Assembly: GCF_954871325.1 (NCBI RefSeq)
Contig: NC_088779.1
Location: forward strand, 31,122,729-31,186,728
DNA from: Gordionus sp. m RMFG-2023
Taxonomy: Eukaryota; Nematomorpha; Gordioida; Chordodea; Parachordodidae
Length of the DNA: 64,000 bases
Reading direction: 5' to 3'
The translations under genes were made by a program, and so were the position numbers. A model generated the notes under the pieces. The model was given only the letters and a program-made list of their open reading frames with translations, searched no databases and was not told the origin of the DNA. Of the stretch, positions 40,151-52,737 are shown piece by piece. Positions within the stretch are counted from its first letter, which is position 1, and each line of letters begins with the position of its first letter.

Positions 40151-43100
40151 TTTTTTTTAAAATTATATTATGAGTGGAAATTTATATATGATTAAATTAC
40201 TAATTTAATGTTGATATAAGTTATTTGATTTAACATTAATCACTTTCAGTATTATATTTTAGCAAAATTTGAATCATCAAACCTTAAAAACAAATTAAGA
40301 TCTTAATTTAATAAAGTTTAACTCTTATTTACTTTGCTTATTATATTTGAAAAAAATGAAATAGGTAATAATCAGGACTTTTTTTGTAAAAACTTTTGCC
40401 CTCTCCCATCCTATAAATGTTCTTATAAGCTTTGTGCATATCTTTGCTTAGGATATATTTCTAAAAAAATTAATGGTTGTATATACACATCTTTTTATAA
40501 TGCTCTTTTATAATAATTATTTTATTTTTTAAATGATTGTTTATTAGTAATAATAATAACATCATTGCTAGTGTATTCATTTTTTGGAGAAAATTATGCA
40601 AGGGGAATGTAGCTGGAATAAATTTTATAACAATCACAAGGATTTGCCAAGAGAAATTTTTGACCCCCTGTAGTCTGCACCTATAATGGGGTGCATATTG
40701 TATAACTATTTTGTGCTTTATCAGCAAAATATAATATTTCATGGTAATACATTTGTCAAAATCTATTAACCAAATTTTCTTTCTTGCAAAAAGTTTCGCA
40801 AATAATGACATAAATAATCCTTATAATAGGGCCTACAATATGGAGTACCTTTTCTAAAGCCAAATTAAGACATTTATTAGGGACCTGCAGACGCGTTCCT
40901 AGGCCCATAATATTACATGTCTTTGATAATTATTATTTTTGTCTGCCATCTTATTTCTCTAATTTCTAAATATTCCTTTTTTTAGGATTATAAGTAAGTT
41001 ATTTAATTATTACATTTTAATATAATATTACAAAGCGAAGAATAAAACAAAGTATTGATAAACCAACTATTTGCGTTTTTTTAAATGGTTGCTAAGGCCA
41101 AACGGTAATTTTACTACATTGTAAGAGGCCATTTAAAATACATTATTTGCGCTCGAAACGCGGGATTCGAAACCGGTTTGAATCCGAATATGAAGCAGAG
41201 ACCGTTAATTTGAACCCGGACCGATATTCGTGACGGTTTCTAAACTACTACACCTTTAAAAATCAAGATAAACCGAATATTTTAAATAAAATAAGATCGC
41301 AAAAATTTTTCAACATTTCTTTATTAACTTCGCCATAAAACTAGGATACCACAATAATATCATAAATTTTTAACCCCTTAAGTACTTCCATTTCTCGTGA
41401 TTGTTATAATCAGTACTATATCACTTTAAAGTGATCATTTTATAAAATGATTCTGAAACCTTCAGTCGCTTCATTATAATTATTTTTCAAATATCTATAT
41501 GAAGCTTTTGTTACATTTTTTTTTCATACACATAATGGCGACTTCTTATTTATTTTTATTTTATTTTTTTCAAAAACGAAGTGAAACTCCTAGCCCTGAA
41601 TACAGAGAAAAAGGACATTAAGGCTATATTTTTTTAAAAAAATAATCTTATTTTAATCCCTTAGTAGTTAAAATATAAACCATTTGTGAAGGGCTTAAGG
41701 TGCCGTGCCAGTGAGAACCCTCATAAATTCTTCCTTTCTTCGAAAACTCCATATTCTTGATTTGGCAATCCTATATTTTTTTTTCTACAATTCTTCACTT
41801 ACAACAGTTTTTTCGTTTCTAGTGGGCGTGTTACCAAAATCAAATATGGCCTCTTTCTTCTCATATTCTACTTAGAGGTTAAGCTATATAATCGGCTAAA
41901 CAAATTTCTCTTTAGAAATCGTCAAATCGACCGCACTATTTTTTTTGTAACCTTTTATTAATTCCAATATGTTATTAATGAATATAAGAACAAAAAAAAT
42001 ATAATTGTGGTTAATTTGGTATTATAAATATATAAAATGAATTCCCCTTTTAGTAATATTAAGCACCCATTTTCCCTTACATTAATTCCAATGTGTTATT
42101 AATGAATGTAAGAACAAAAAATCGCTGTTGGTTAATTTGGTATATCATATAATAATATGATTCTTCTGTTCGTTAGTCTTTCTTGAAGGAGAGGTTGAGA
42201 ACGAAGGGTGACTTTCCTACCTATAAGTTTTATATAAATATAAATAATATTATATAAAAACCTCAATATTTATAAAAATGGAAAATGTTTTATATTTAGG
42301 TCAATTATCAAAACCGGAAGATGCATTTGCAATTTCTTTGACTTAGCCGACCCAGTAGCGTCACGATAGTAGAGGGGTGTGGGGGGTACTAAGGGATCCT
42401 CGTATCTTAAACCCACGAGAAGTCCGCGTGAGGTTTTGAAGCACTCCCGCATTGTTTTAAAAAATGTCTTAAAATGTTTTATGTACCTAAAATTATTTTT
42501 GGTTCATTTTGAATTTCGGATAATTCATCTGTGAACATTTAAACTAAATCTTATTTGTATCAATTTTTATATAGGGTTGTTTTCATATTATTTTAAACAG
42601 ACAAAAAGTATTAATTTTTAAAAAAAAATAAAATAAATAAAATTGGGGAAAAAAAAACAAACAATTTACATTTTAATAAAAGGAATTAAGTTAATAAAAG
42701 AATTTTTTTTTAATTATTAACGGTGGCTACTTGGGGGGGGGGCTTCCAATGAAGCTGACGCAGTTCGATTCGTGTATGGTATATGAAAATATCGGATCGG
42801 TTATTTTTGAAAAATATCGGATCGGTTTTTTTTGAAAAATATCGGATCGGTTTTTTTGAAAAATATTGGATCGGTTTTTTTTGAAAAATATCGGATCGGT
42901 TTTTTTTGAAAAATATCGGATCGGTTTTTTTTGAAAAATATCGGGCTCGCATCCCTCATTTTTTGTCCAAAGGAAGTTTTGTTTCTATATCCATTTCCGG
43001 TTTATGGTAATAAGCTGGTAAAAAGGGCAGATGTATCTTCATCCTTTTTGCAGAGATCTTTTACCCCCCTTCAAAATTTTAAACTCTTGCGCCATATTTA

Positions 43101-43262
43101 AAGTGCTATTGTAGAGCTAATGGGTTATAGTTTAATTTTTTGAGATGATTATTTTAAAATTGTGCATTTTGGAATTTTTTTTTTTTTTTGTTATTCAAAA
43201 GTTAGGCATATTCCTAAAGGCCCGAATTGGAAATTAAATTTTTTTACATTTTTATAACTTCG
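40151..43262. other. Non-coding part of unit 1
   Basis: Collinear with 54263-59860 of unit 2 except for the 54965-56510 insertion there. No conserved open exon was found, apart from the short shared stretch TCCTAGCCCTGAATACAG near 41587, which reads open in unit 2 only. Confidence 0.4.
42787..42945. repeat. Minisatellite, about 24-25-bp unit, unit 1 only
   Basis: Seven tandem copies of a unit containing GAAAAATATCGGATCGG plus a T-run. Unit 2 has a single GAAAATATCGGATCGG at about 59750. The ORF at 42710-42952 (minus) is its translation. Confidence 0.9.
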
Positions 43263-43263
43263 G

Positions 43264-43269
43264 TTTATT
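43264..43269 (-). terminator. Candidate polyadenylation signal of secreted protein A
   Basis: AATAAA on the minus strand, about 80 bp after the stop codon. Confidence 0.3.
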
Positions 43270-43348
43270 CGATACAGAATTCAACATCTGGAATAAAATC
43301 TAAAAAGGTTTTATAAATATATTTGAAACCGGAAATATTGTAGCGTAT

Positions 43349-44337
43349 TTAATGTTTCGTATCAGCCTCACCTTGTCTCCCGTTATTTATTTTTTTATCG
43401 CCTGGATCTAATGGAGGATTAAAAGGAGCAAACTGACCCCGTTGTAATTTTGTTCAACTATCGTTAAAACAAAATCTTTAAAGCACTATCATTTTTTAAA
43501 AAAAAAACAACTTCTTCTTTTCGTCAATCCGTTATTTTAGCGCATCACATACGCTATAACCTACCGCTAATTTTTTTTATTAAAAAACCGTTCTATTCGA
43601 GAGTTTCAGTTTTTTTAAAATTAATGACAAAATATATTTAATTCCCCCCCCCCCTTCCCTTTTCCCCACAAAAAAAAAGGAAGAAAATTTTATTCGAAAA
43701 TTAAAAGAAAACAATGATACTTACACTGAACGAAATTAGATCTTTATTCCTGTTATCTATAGCAATCTTAAACCATACCGTTGCACCAATTTTACCTTTC
43801 TCCGTAATTTTACCTTGAGTTTGAGCAGGTCCGAAATCCAACATGTCTCCTACATTTAAGCCGCTATTTATAACGACGGATTTGCCATTTACAGAATGCA
43901 TAGCTATTAAAAATAATATCGAGTCAATTATTTTTGAATTGATGAGAAGAAAGAAGGAGAGAAAAAAAAATAGATATCACGATAATTACTTATTGGACGA
44001 TTACGGGCAATATAAGCTTCCACAGTCCCTTTGCAGTTGCTGATAGTTAAAATATCCTTCGCTCCAAACCGATATACTTAATATTTTTACGATATAAATA
44101 ATATGTTAATTTTTCGCGAATTATTCATGATAAATTTTTGTTACTGCTTGCTATAGTTCTCCATGTATTTGATTCACCTATCCCTTCTTTTATTACGCAT
44201 TTATCGTCTGTATAAAAATGAAATGTACGAATTATTTTGACTTTCAAAATGCGCTATATATTATGTTTACTTTGAGCTTCTACGATCTTCAATCCGAGGA
44301 ATGCTAAAATAGCGAAGGTTATAAACTTCAGAGACAT
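43349..44337 (-). CDS. Small secreted protein A (novel family), five exons, minus strand
   Basis: I do not recognise the family. Exons in transcript order: 44337-44271, 44207-44145, 44076-43990, 43903-43725, 43432-43349; 159 aa with consistent phases (1,1,1,0). The protein has a clear signal peptide (MSLKFITFAILAFLGLKIVEA), then a Cys in exon 2 (DKCVIKEG) and one in exon 3 (ISNCKGTV) that may pair. Then comes a beta-rich region (VVINSGLNVGDMLDFG ... VWFKIAIDNRNKD) and a charged C-terminal tail. No membrane segment follows, so secretion is expected. The paralogue B at 59876-60819 has the same exon positions and phases, which is the main evidence that this is real. Exon 5 is less certain: its acceptor (GGGGTCAG) and reading frame differ from unit 2. 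Confidence 0.75.
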
Positions 44338-44421
44338 CTTCGTGGAATAGTGATTTTCGGTGACAAATAAAGTTTTGGCTGAAGAAAGTGATTAAATAAT
44401 CTATCGTTAACTTTGTACCCG

Positions 44422-44429
44422 TATTTATA
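44422..44429 (-). promoter_or_regulatory. TATA box of secreted protein A
   Basis: TATAAATA on the minus strand, about 85 bp upstream of the ATG. Unit 2 has the same word in the same context (ATGTATAAATACG) at the same distance. It stays conserved while the surrounding sequence has diverged. Confidence 0.65.
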
Positions 44430-44799
44430 CATAACTAATTGCCTCTTCTTTGAAATAAAGTAATAATTTGATTTTCCAAGAAATTTTAAAAAAAAAAATA
44501 ATTTAAATACTAAGAATTTCGTAAAATAAAAATTGATTTCCTGAGAATTTTGTTTATTGATTTTACGAATTCTCATAAATGGTAATAAATTTTGGCGGAA
44601 AAAAAAATACTTTTTTTTTAGCGCGTAAAAAAAAAATATGGCGCAAATATTTACTCAGCTACTTACGTCTTGTTTATATATTATTTATTTTTTTTTTATC
44701 AAATTATTCTGCGAAAATTTAATTACGCGAAATAACGCGAATTTTTAATTTTTCTGCGAAGGTATAGCTTAACGGCTCAATATTTAAATTTAAAAATGT

Positions 44800-45073
44800 A
44801 CGTCGATGAAAACAGCTGGGCAAGCCTTTTTGATTACCCGTATCAATTATTGAAAAAATTTAAAACGAGAGGGCCAATTTATTCCTATGTCCTGACGCGA
44901 ACTTTTTTAAAGAATCGCCCTGATCATCGAGATGATAAGGAAGCAAAGTTATCAATCTTAATAGTAGTATTTTAACATAAGAATAATTACCATATAAATT
45001 AACCAAAATGGCGGCTCCAGCTGATTTGTATTCAAGCGACACTTTCGAATGCAATTATTATGAATGCATCGTC
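44800..45073. repeat. MITE-2 copy
   Basis: Left arm GATGAAAACAGCTGGGC and right arm GGCTCCAGCTGATTTGTATTC, inverted. The right terminus is ATGAATGCATCGTC; the left terminus is shortened. Confidence 0.65.
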
Positions 45074-45929
45074 AGTGAATCATTGAGAATATTATATAAA
45101 AAATTTTTGACCCTTCCATAAATTCTCTATACCAATGCTATTGTATTTTTTCTCGCATTTATCTTCTGGGATTCAATTCGAAACGGTATTCACCGTTATT
45201 AGTTATCAAGCCCGAACCGCCGTCTAAAATTTCATCTGTCGGGTTTGAATCGAACCTCTAAAAATACGGGTGAGTCGGACCGAACCTTTCGATATTTTAA
45301 CTCTTTTACGGATGATTTAATGATCAGCTTTGACCGATTAAATATCATGAATTGCTTCTGGATATTTTTCATTCCAGTCGAATTGGTCAAAAAAGGCACA
45401 TTTTCGGCGGACCCCTTTTGAAATTGTACAAAAATATTTCTGTAATTATTTGGATAGGTCGAAAATAAATGAGAAATCCTATTATTTTAGCTCGCTAGCA
45501 CACTTGGTTCCAGAGATATGGGGGTTCATAAGTAAAGCAAAGAGCCACTTTGGAAATTGCAAAAATTTTTAAAATGCTTATATCTTAAAAAATATTTTAA
45601 AGAAAATATATAATATATCATATTGTAGGTAAAAAAAAAATTTGCGCCTATTTGAGCCTTTAATTTCCGGTTTACCTATATTGCTTTACCTGTATTTTTT
45701 TAGCTAAAAAGTGAGTTTATTTTCGAAATTTTTATTTGATTTTAATTGGGCACCTTTTATAAATGTGTATACGATGTCAAAATGTCAAAACCTTGACGAC
45801 GCTATCGTCTCTTCCGAAATACACCTATTTACCAAAAATTGAAAAAATAGATGGCGCTAAATATCGAAAAGTTGCAACCCATTTAAACTTACAAAGACAC
45901 GCCTATTATATTATCGCAAGACTCTAAGA

Positions 45930-47060
45930 AAGATTCTACCCTGGATGACCTAAAAAAAATTACCAATCAATTTAGATATGTTAATAAGCTCTTCATTCTG
46001 ACAAATAACAAATATTCTTATACTTCAAATGATAATGTAGACATTGATTATCCCACATATAATTAATGAAGAGGTTGTTGATAACATTCATATATCTACA
46101 CAATCAATAGAGGAATCACCCATAAAAAGTAAACGCTAAAGAAAAAGTTTTAACGACTAAAATTATAGCGTTATCTTCATCAGATGATGAAAAATGCGAT
46201 GAAATTCTTGATACCTTAAAAATCAATTTCCGAGAGCTGTCGATTACAAATAAATATAGATTTTAACATTATTACTATCTAATTGGACAGTAAGAAAAAT
46301 CTTAATCATTATGGCTTTAAAATCAAAAGGTTTAATAAAGAAAAGTGGCAATGAATGAATTTAGTAATGCCTCGGAATAAGGGGATTTTGTTTCTATAAT
46401 AAAAAAAATGGTGAAAAATTAAAGTCTAAAAAAATTTGATTAATTTTAATTAATTTACCAGAGCTATATCTTAAATTTAAAGATATTCATTCAAATAATA
46501 AATTTGGATTCTTTAAATTTTGTGATCTTCGTCCTAAGAATTGTGCCATTCAATATGATTATTCCATTCATCCAAAAAACATACAAAATGAATGCTCAAA
46601 AATACACGCTAAATTACTTTAAATGAATGAAAATTTAGAGGATTACATATAAGGAAATATTGCCAAAAATTATTTGTAATCCAGCATTACCAAAATGCTT
46701 TTTTGATGATTGTGGTTCAATGCCCTGGATCTTGTAATTTAAAGGCCACGATAAGTGAAATATTATATGCAAGTGATATCGAATGTATCGCCTAGAAGCA
46801 ATGGGTAACTAAAGATCGTACAGATCTTTTGACTATCCCTTCATCAACCTCCAATATTTTAGAAAACTCTTTTAGAAAAGTTAAATATTTTACCCTATTA
46901 CACTCATTCATAACAAAGCTGCGAACGATATCCATGAATTCTCTTAAAATTAATTTTGATGCAGAAGAGTATATCGTTCAGGCACAGATTCCGCTGAAAA
47001 TTATGCATTTGTGGTTCAAGATGTAAATTTCAAGTTACCATTCATCCTTTTGTGGTTTAT
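45930..47060 (+). pseudogene. Decayed transposon-like ORF of a multi-copy animal family (type uncertain)
   Basis: Peptide islands in shifting plus-strand frames: NKFGFFKFCDLRPKNCAI (about 46497-46552), a Cys-rich patch near 46680-46740 (CNPALPKCFFDDC), LLHSFITK (about 46898), and AENYAFVVQDV (about 46996-47026). From memory, 'KFCxLRPKxC', 'HSFIxK' and 'DFAENYxFVVQD' occur in this order in uncharacterised repetitive proteins of many invertebrates. I cannot name the transposase class. Stops and frameshifts make it non-functional. Confidence 0.5.
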
Positions 47061-47526
47061 TACAAGTCAATTTACTGTTACTAAAATCAATCTTGAGAAA
47101 AAAAAGTATCAAAATATTTTAAATATTTATCAATGAGAGCTAGATAGGTGTCTGGGCTATCATATGGTATTTTATAAATTTAAATACAACAATTATTTTT
47201 TGAACTGATCATTTTGACGTCTCCCCTATACTATATGATGATATAAATGGGTGTTTTGTGGTTCGACTGACGTCACAAATTATTACCTATTTAGACGTTT
47301 AAAATTAAATCTAGGAATTTTTATAATAATTTAGAGTTTGGTTAATCGTATTTAAAGGAAAGTATTTTTAAGACAAATTGGTGATATAATTTAAGGTCCT
47401 TTTAAAAATTAAACGAAATTCATCTAAATAAGATTTGCAGTTTAATTATTGTGACATATTATAATATTTATTATTTGTATATGTAGTATATATATTTATT
47501 TTTCATTTTATTAATCATATAATAAG

Positions 47527-47895
47527 GGCCTAGCGGAAAATACCAGCCAAGCTTTTGTGGTCATCACGAATGTCCAAACTTTACTTTAGTATGTAAAAAC
47601 GATGAAGTTCGGCGCTAACCCCGCCATGAACGTCATCAAGACAAGCACCAAAGGATCGATTTTAAAGTGGGGATGTTACTTAGAAGGCATTTACAAACTT
47701 TAACAAAATGCACGCGGAGGAAATAACAAGGGTATTACAAAATTTTTATCTTGTTTGTGATCATGAATTTATACCTTTAATATTATAATATTTAATTATA
47801 GGGAAGACCCTCACAAATTTTTTATCGTCACAATGAAATCATGTTCCAAGTTAAAGAAAATCAAAACGGATGATTCATATTGCCATATAAATAAT
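47527..47895 (+). pseudogene. SOUL gene relic: exons 2 and 5 only
   Basis: 47527-47745 matches SOUL exon 2 (PSFCGHHEC preserved) but has lost the 'YYEVRRY' codons in part and is frameshifted, with a stop at CGCTAACCCC. 47803-47895 matches exon 5 with a shifted frame. Exons 3 and 4 are absent: only about 60 bp separate the two remnants. Exon 1 was never copied because the duplication starts inside intron 1. Confidence 0.88.
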
Positions 47896-48214
47896 TTTTT
47901 GAACAGTTTTTGTTTGTATATGCTTCATGTTGAACCTGTAATTTTTAGTATTTTTTTTTTAGTGGAATTTTCATAATTAGGATATTTAATTTAATCTTTT
48001 AATCCTCGAATAGAAAAGATCATTTAAATCAATGATGCGGCTAAGATTTTTTTTTTCCATATTATTTAGAATAACTTTGCCCCCTCCCACTCTGCTTTAG
48101 AGTTTTGAGATCCATCTTTAGGTAAATTCTAATTCAGAATTATTAGTTCTCCTTTCCTTATCCTTATTTTGCTTCTTAATTAATAAATATGTAATATATA
48201 GTGGTGTAACTCTT

Positions 48215-48305
48215 CTAAAGGTACCGAGTAACGGTAACGCGTTTCTTTTTTTTTTGAGTGACAGCAACGCAAAACATTACTCGTTACTTCAAAAATGACT
48301 TTTAT
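48215..48305. repeat. TAACG-type repeat, unit 2 version
   Basis: GAGTAACGGTAACGCGTTTC and CATTACTCGTTACTTC flank a short T-run. This is the unbroken small version of the element split by the LINE block in unit 1. Confidence 0.5.
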
Positions 48306-48919
48306 TTATTTTTTAAATTCTATAAATAATTTAAGCCGAGTTGTTCATACCACTTCCACATTTTACAAATTCGATCCATCTCCATGTATAAGGCAATGAA
48401 TGCTGTGGTGGTATTCATTACATTAAATTAAAGAGAAGTAAAATATTTTCCTTTAAGATAAGTAATCGGTACATTCATCTTTCTAAAAAATCGGGGGTCT
48501 AAAAGTGCAGCCAATACTTTTTAAAAATATCAAACAAATTTATGAAAATTAGCGATTGGAATTCTACGATCCAATTTGTTGAACATATGTTTAAGGAGAG
48601 ATATATCAGTAAGAAATTTGCAAAGACCTGTCCGTATCGGCCCCGTTAAGAAATTTTGCCCTAATTTTTTAAAACAATTTGCCCAGCCCGGCCCGGTCCA
48701 AAGTTTTCTATAAAATTTACTCAAAGTCTGGCCCGAAGTTTTCTAAATAAAATTGAACAAGATATATTAACTATAAATTTAAATGACATAATTTCATATA
48801 AAAAAAAAATCAATAAATAAAATTGTCCAAGCACCGAAAAACAGTTACGAATCACAAAATTAAAATTAATTTTGCGCATATTAGCCTCTAAAAGGGTCAA
48901 AAATGTCGAGAGAATTTTA
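48306..48919. other. Non-coding part of unit 2
   Basis: Aligns with 37200-37800 in unit 1, including the GC-rich repeat at 48620-48735. No gene was seen. Confidence 0.45.
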
Positions 48920-49258
48920 AGTAATAACCAATGACAGACGATGTATTCATTAAAAGTGGCATCAAGGAAAAAACAGCTGTGTACGCCATTTTGGTTACCC
49001 ATATCATTATTAAAAATTTTAAACGAGACAACATATTTATTCTTACACCTGTGGCAAACTTTATTTAAAATTTGCCCGATCACCGAGATAATAAGGAAGC
49101 AATGTTATCAATTTAATAGTCGTTTTTAACACGAGAATAATTAATATATGGGTTACCAAAATGGCTGGCCCAGCTGATTTGCATTCAACGACTCCATCAA
49201 ATACATTATTATAAATGCATCGTCAATTTAGTTATTATTATTTGTCATCGGTAATATA
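48920..49258. mobile_element. MITE-2 copy inserted after the duplication
   Basis: Inverted ends ACCAATGACAGACGATGTAT and AAATGCATCGTC ... TTGTCATCGGTAATA. Inner arms AAAAACAGCTGTGTACGCCA and AAAATGGCTGGCCCAGCTGA are also inverted. The corresponding place in unit 1 (near 37800) lacks it. The ORF pair at 48941-49129 and 48721-49083 overlaps it and is not coding. Confidence 0.75.
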
Positions 49259-50599
49259 AGCTTTTACCTTTGATTTTTATGGATAGAAACATAAATTTGA
49301 ATAAATTAAATATCGTATTAATTTTTTTATGAATACAATAATAACCTCTTATTTTCAGCAAACGAAAAAGCAGAAGTCCTTTTAAAAAAAAATTACCCTG
49401 GCATCGCTAACATAATCTTCATATCAATAGTCACCAACACCTTAGGAATGTTCAGAAATGAAACCCTCAATTTTATAAAAACCGTAGGCAAAAAAGGGAG
49501 ACAGATTATAATCCCAACGAAGGATTCTACATTCGTCAACTGATTTCTTAATCATTCCCTCTTCTCTGGGATGACATGTTCCTCTTTTTTATAAAATTCG
49601 TTTTTAATTTAATGTATCATAGTTGGTATAAGAATAATAAACTATCAAATTCAGTGTTTCATAAAAAATTTAAAAAATTAAGTATCAAATTCGGCGAGCC
49701 GTATATCGCCGATAGCTTTACATCGAAAACGCCGATGCCGTAATATTTTCATCGGCCCCCATGTCTAATTTATAAAAAAAATATTAATTTATTATAATGT
49801 TCCAAAATCCTACAAATCGAATTACAAATATCTATCACGTGATATCTTAAATGCAGCCTCAAATATGGAACATTTCCACTTTATTTATATATTGAAGATA
49901 AATTCTTTTTTTTGTTCTAGGTTTACTTTTTTCAAAAAGTATAAAATTAAGTTTTCTGATAAAACAATTTAGGGTTATACGCGTTGATAAGTTATTTAGA
50001 TATCATTTTATCTATCAGATAAAAAAAAGGGATAAATTCCACCACTTAATTTGTTCCTGGACAAATGGAAAAAAAATGGATATGGAACATTATAATATTG
50101 ACCCGACGATATTTACTTAAACTTATAAAATTCGTCATTAGAAAATAAAAAATAAATTCTTATGAATGAAAAGAGGATGAAAAAAAAAATAATAAAAAAA
50201 CTAAAATATTTCAAATTTACTCGTTTCGCTGTTAAAACTTAATCATATTCCAAGGAGTAGGTTTAAACAAAATGGCTTCCTGCTGCCTAAAATTCTCCAG
50301 ATATATAACTTTCGAAGCTAGCGCTAATATTTAAAAATTAGAGTGGTAAATGTTAGTAGAAAAGAACAAGTCTACTATATTTTTATTACTATCTGAAAAA
50401 TAAAACTTTGTTTGTCCTTCCGTTTTTCTAAATAAACGCGTGTGTGGGGGAGGGGGGGGGGATTAATTCCATGTATCTTTGAGGAGATAGTATTTTCTCC
50501 TGTAAACGCTGGCCTATAATAATTTCAAAAAAATATATAAATACAATATAAAATAAATAAAAATTTATTAAATAAAATATAATAATTATTAAATATAAC
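49259..50599. other. Non-coding DNA left of the hAT element
   Basis: The first about 350 bp align with unit 1. Beyond about 49625 it is unique to unit 2. A G-run lies near 50447-50460. No gene was seen. Confidence 0.4.
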
Positions 50600-52729
50600 A
50601 GGGTTGGGCATTATCGCGGATATTTGTATCTAAGATACAAGATACTACTTTTTTAAAATTTTGGAAAGTATCTTGTATCCAGTATCTAAGATACATATTA
50701 TTTAAAAGTATTTGTATCTTAACCAACTTTGTATTCAAAAAGATACAGATACTTTAAAAAAAATTTTATTGATTAATTTAAATAGAATTAAAATTTAAAA
50801 TGATATTGTTTTAAGATTTAAATGAAAAATTTAATCAAAATTTAGATATTTTAAGATAATTTTTGATATATGACGTTGGTCGTCATATAGCAATTTGCTA
50901 ACAATTAGAACTACCATATTTGAATCGTTTTATATCTGTCTATTTTAAAATTATGGAAGAAGAAATAGAATAATATGTTTATCTTCGTCTTCAGATGATT
51001 CTTCAACCGAAAATTATAACAATAAATTTAAACTAAGCATACTTAATGACAAATTTTTTGAAGTACTTCATCAAGATGATCATAATAAAGAAATTCATCG
51101 TGACTTTGGTATTGACGAAAAAGTTATAGCAACTGTTACAGATAACGGCTCTAACTTTAATAAAGCTTTCAAGGAGTTTGGATATTCTATGGAAGCTGTA
51201 GAGAATGACTTTGACATCAATGATGATGAATGAATAGAATTCGAAATCATTGAAAGTATTATTTAATACTTCTTTAAAATTTATTATGATATTGTAAATT
51301 TAGTAAAAAAATTTATTCAAATAAAATTATTTATTTGTTTATTTAAGGGTCTAAAGAAGCCTCAATAATTGCCTCAACACATTCTTTGTTTGTGCCATAC
51401 GATAAGTCTAATTGCCACAACAGATGTCGAGAGAGCTATTTAGGATTCTCCTAAAATTCATCATCCTGCAATAGCTAAATGTATTAAGCTATGGAATGCA
51501 AATAATAGGCCTAAAACTGCAGAACTTATCAAAGCAGTTTTAGGAAAACAATTAGTTACACCTTGTTGCACTAGATGGAATAGTTTGTATGATAGTCTTC
51601 ATAGTTTATTAAAATTTAAAGGCGAACTTCCTAAATTATGTCAAAAATTAGAATTTCCTAAATTAAGAGATATTGAAATTCAATATTTAGAAGAATATTG
51701 CAATATAATGGCCCCATTGGCTATAGCGATTGACAAAATACAGAGTGAAATCAACTGCTATTATGGAGAATCAGCTCCAATTTTAAATGTCGTTAAAAAA
51801 AATTACAAATTTAATTCAAACCATTCTACAATTTTGCAAACCATTAGCTATTGCCATAGAAAATTATTTAAATAAAAGATTTAAAAATATATATGAGATA
51901 ACAATTTTAAAAGTGCATTTTTGGCAACTATTCTCATCATTCCTATTTTAAAAATCGTTGGATTGATGGTAAAAAAGAAAAAAAATACCTTCAGGATTTG
52001 TTATTACATGAAGTTTTAATTGTTTTTAAAAATAATATTGAAATTAATACTTCAACAAAATCTTCAATTGATGAAGATGATGATTACTTTTGCCTTAAAA
52101 GTACCACATCCAATTCTAATAATTCAATAAATGATATTGAAATTGAGGTCCTAAATTATATGAAAGATGACAGGTGGAGTATAAATATGTTAAATAGTTA
52201 TAAATATATAAAAAAAAATTTATTAAATATAACACAATATTACCCTCCTCAGCCCCCGTTGAAAGATTATTTAGCTTTGCTAATATGGTTAATAGACCAA
52301 ATCGTCAAAGATAGAACGATAAATCATTTGAAAAATTAATAATATTAAAAAATAATGCTGATTATTATTATTTACTAATTATATAATTATTAAATGGAAT
52401 ATCGCATTATCTTTTATAATAAATTTGTTATTTTCTACAATTTATTTTAAATATTTTTTTATAAATTTATATTATAGATAAGAAAATAAAGCTTTATACA
52501 TTTTGATTTTGACTATTTAAAGTTTTTTAAAAAAGTATCTTGTATCTTAGATACTTTTTTTTTAAAAAATACAAGTATCTTGAATCTTAGATACTTTTTT
52601 TTAAAAAAATACAAGTATCTTATATCTTATTGAAATTTTTCTAAAGTATCTAGTATCTTGTATCTTAATACAAAATTTTATAAAGTATCTGTATCCGAAT
52701 ACAATTTTCTGAAAATTTGCCCAATTCTG
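50600..52729 (+). mobile_element. hAT-family DNA transposon, internally deleted and decayed
   Basis: The left end AGGGTTGGGCA and right end TGCCCAATTCTG are inverted repeats. The octamer AATATAAC flanks both sides (50592-50599 and 52730-52737), the 8-bp target duplication typical of hAT. Both subterminal regions are packed with GTATCTTAGATAC-type palindromes (50625-50760 and 52525-52700), likely transposase-binding or fold-back sequence. The interior carries transposase fragments on the plus strand. Absent from unit 1, so it inserted after the duplication. Confidence 0.88.
50985..52340 (+). pseudogene. hAT transposase remnant (C-terminal two thirds)
   Basis: In order: IATVTDNGSNFNKAFKEFGY (about 51127-51186, containing the catalytic-core 'TDNGSN' Asp), a zinc-ligand-like stretch near 51360-51440 (HILCLCHTI), then AKCIKLWNANNRPKTAELIK and AVLGKQLVTPCCTRWNSLYD (the family 'TRWNSxYD' block), KIQSEINCYYGE, and a degraded C-terminal dimerisation region ending NHLKN at 52338. 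The N-terminal BED zinc finger and first catalytic Asp region are not visible. Frameshifts break it into ORFs at 51585-51875 and 51998-52339. Confidence 0.85.
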
Positions 52730-52737
52730 AATATAAC

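Larger units (their letters stand above)
44531..47086. other. Single-copy DNA between the two duplication units
   Basis: It contains a MITE-2 copy (44800-45073), degraded repeat words near 45190-45300 and the decayed transposon-like ORF at 45930-47060. It ends where unit 2 begins. Confidence 0.6.

Noticed and set aside
42710-42952. Minus-strand ORF with repeated 'YFSKKPI' words
   Set aside because: Translation of the 24-25-bp minisatellite; unit 2 has only one unit and no ORF.
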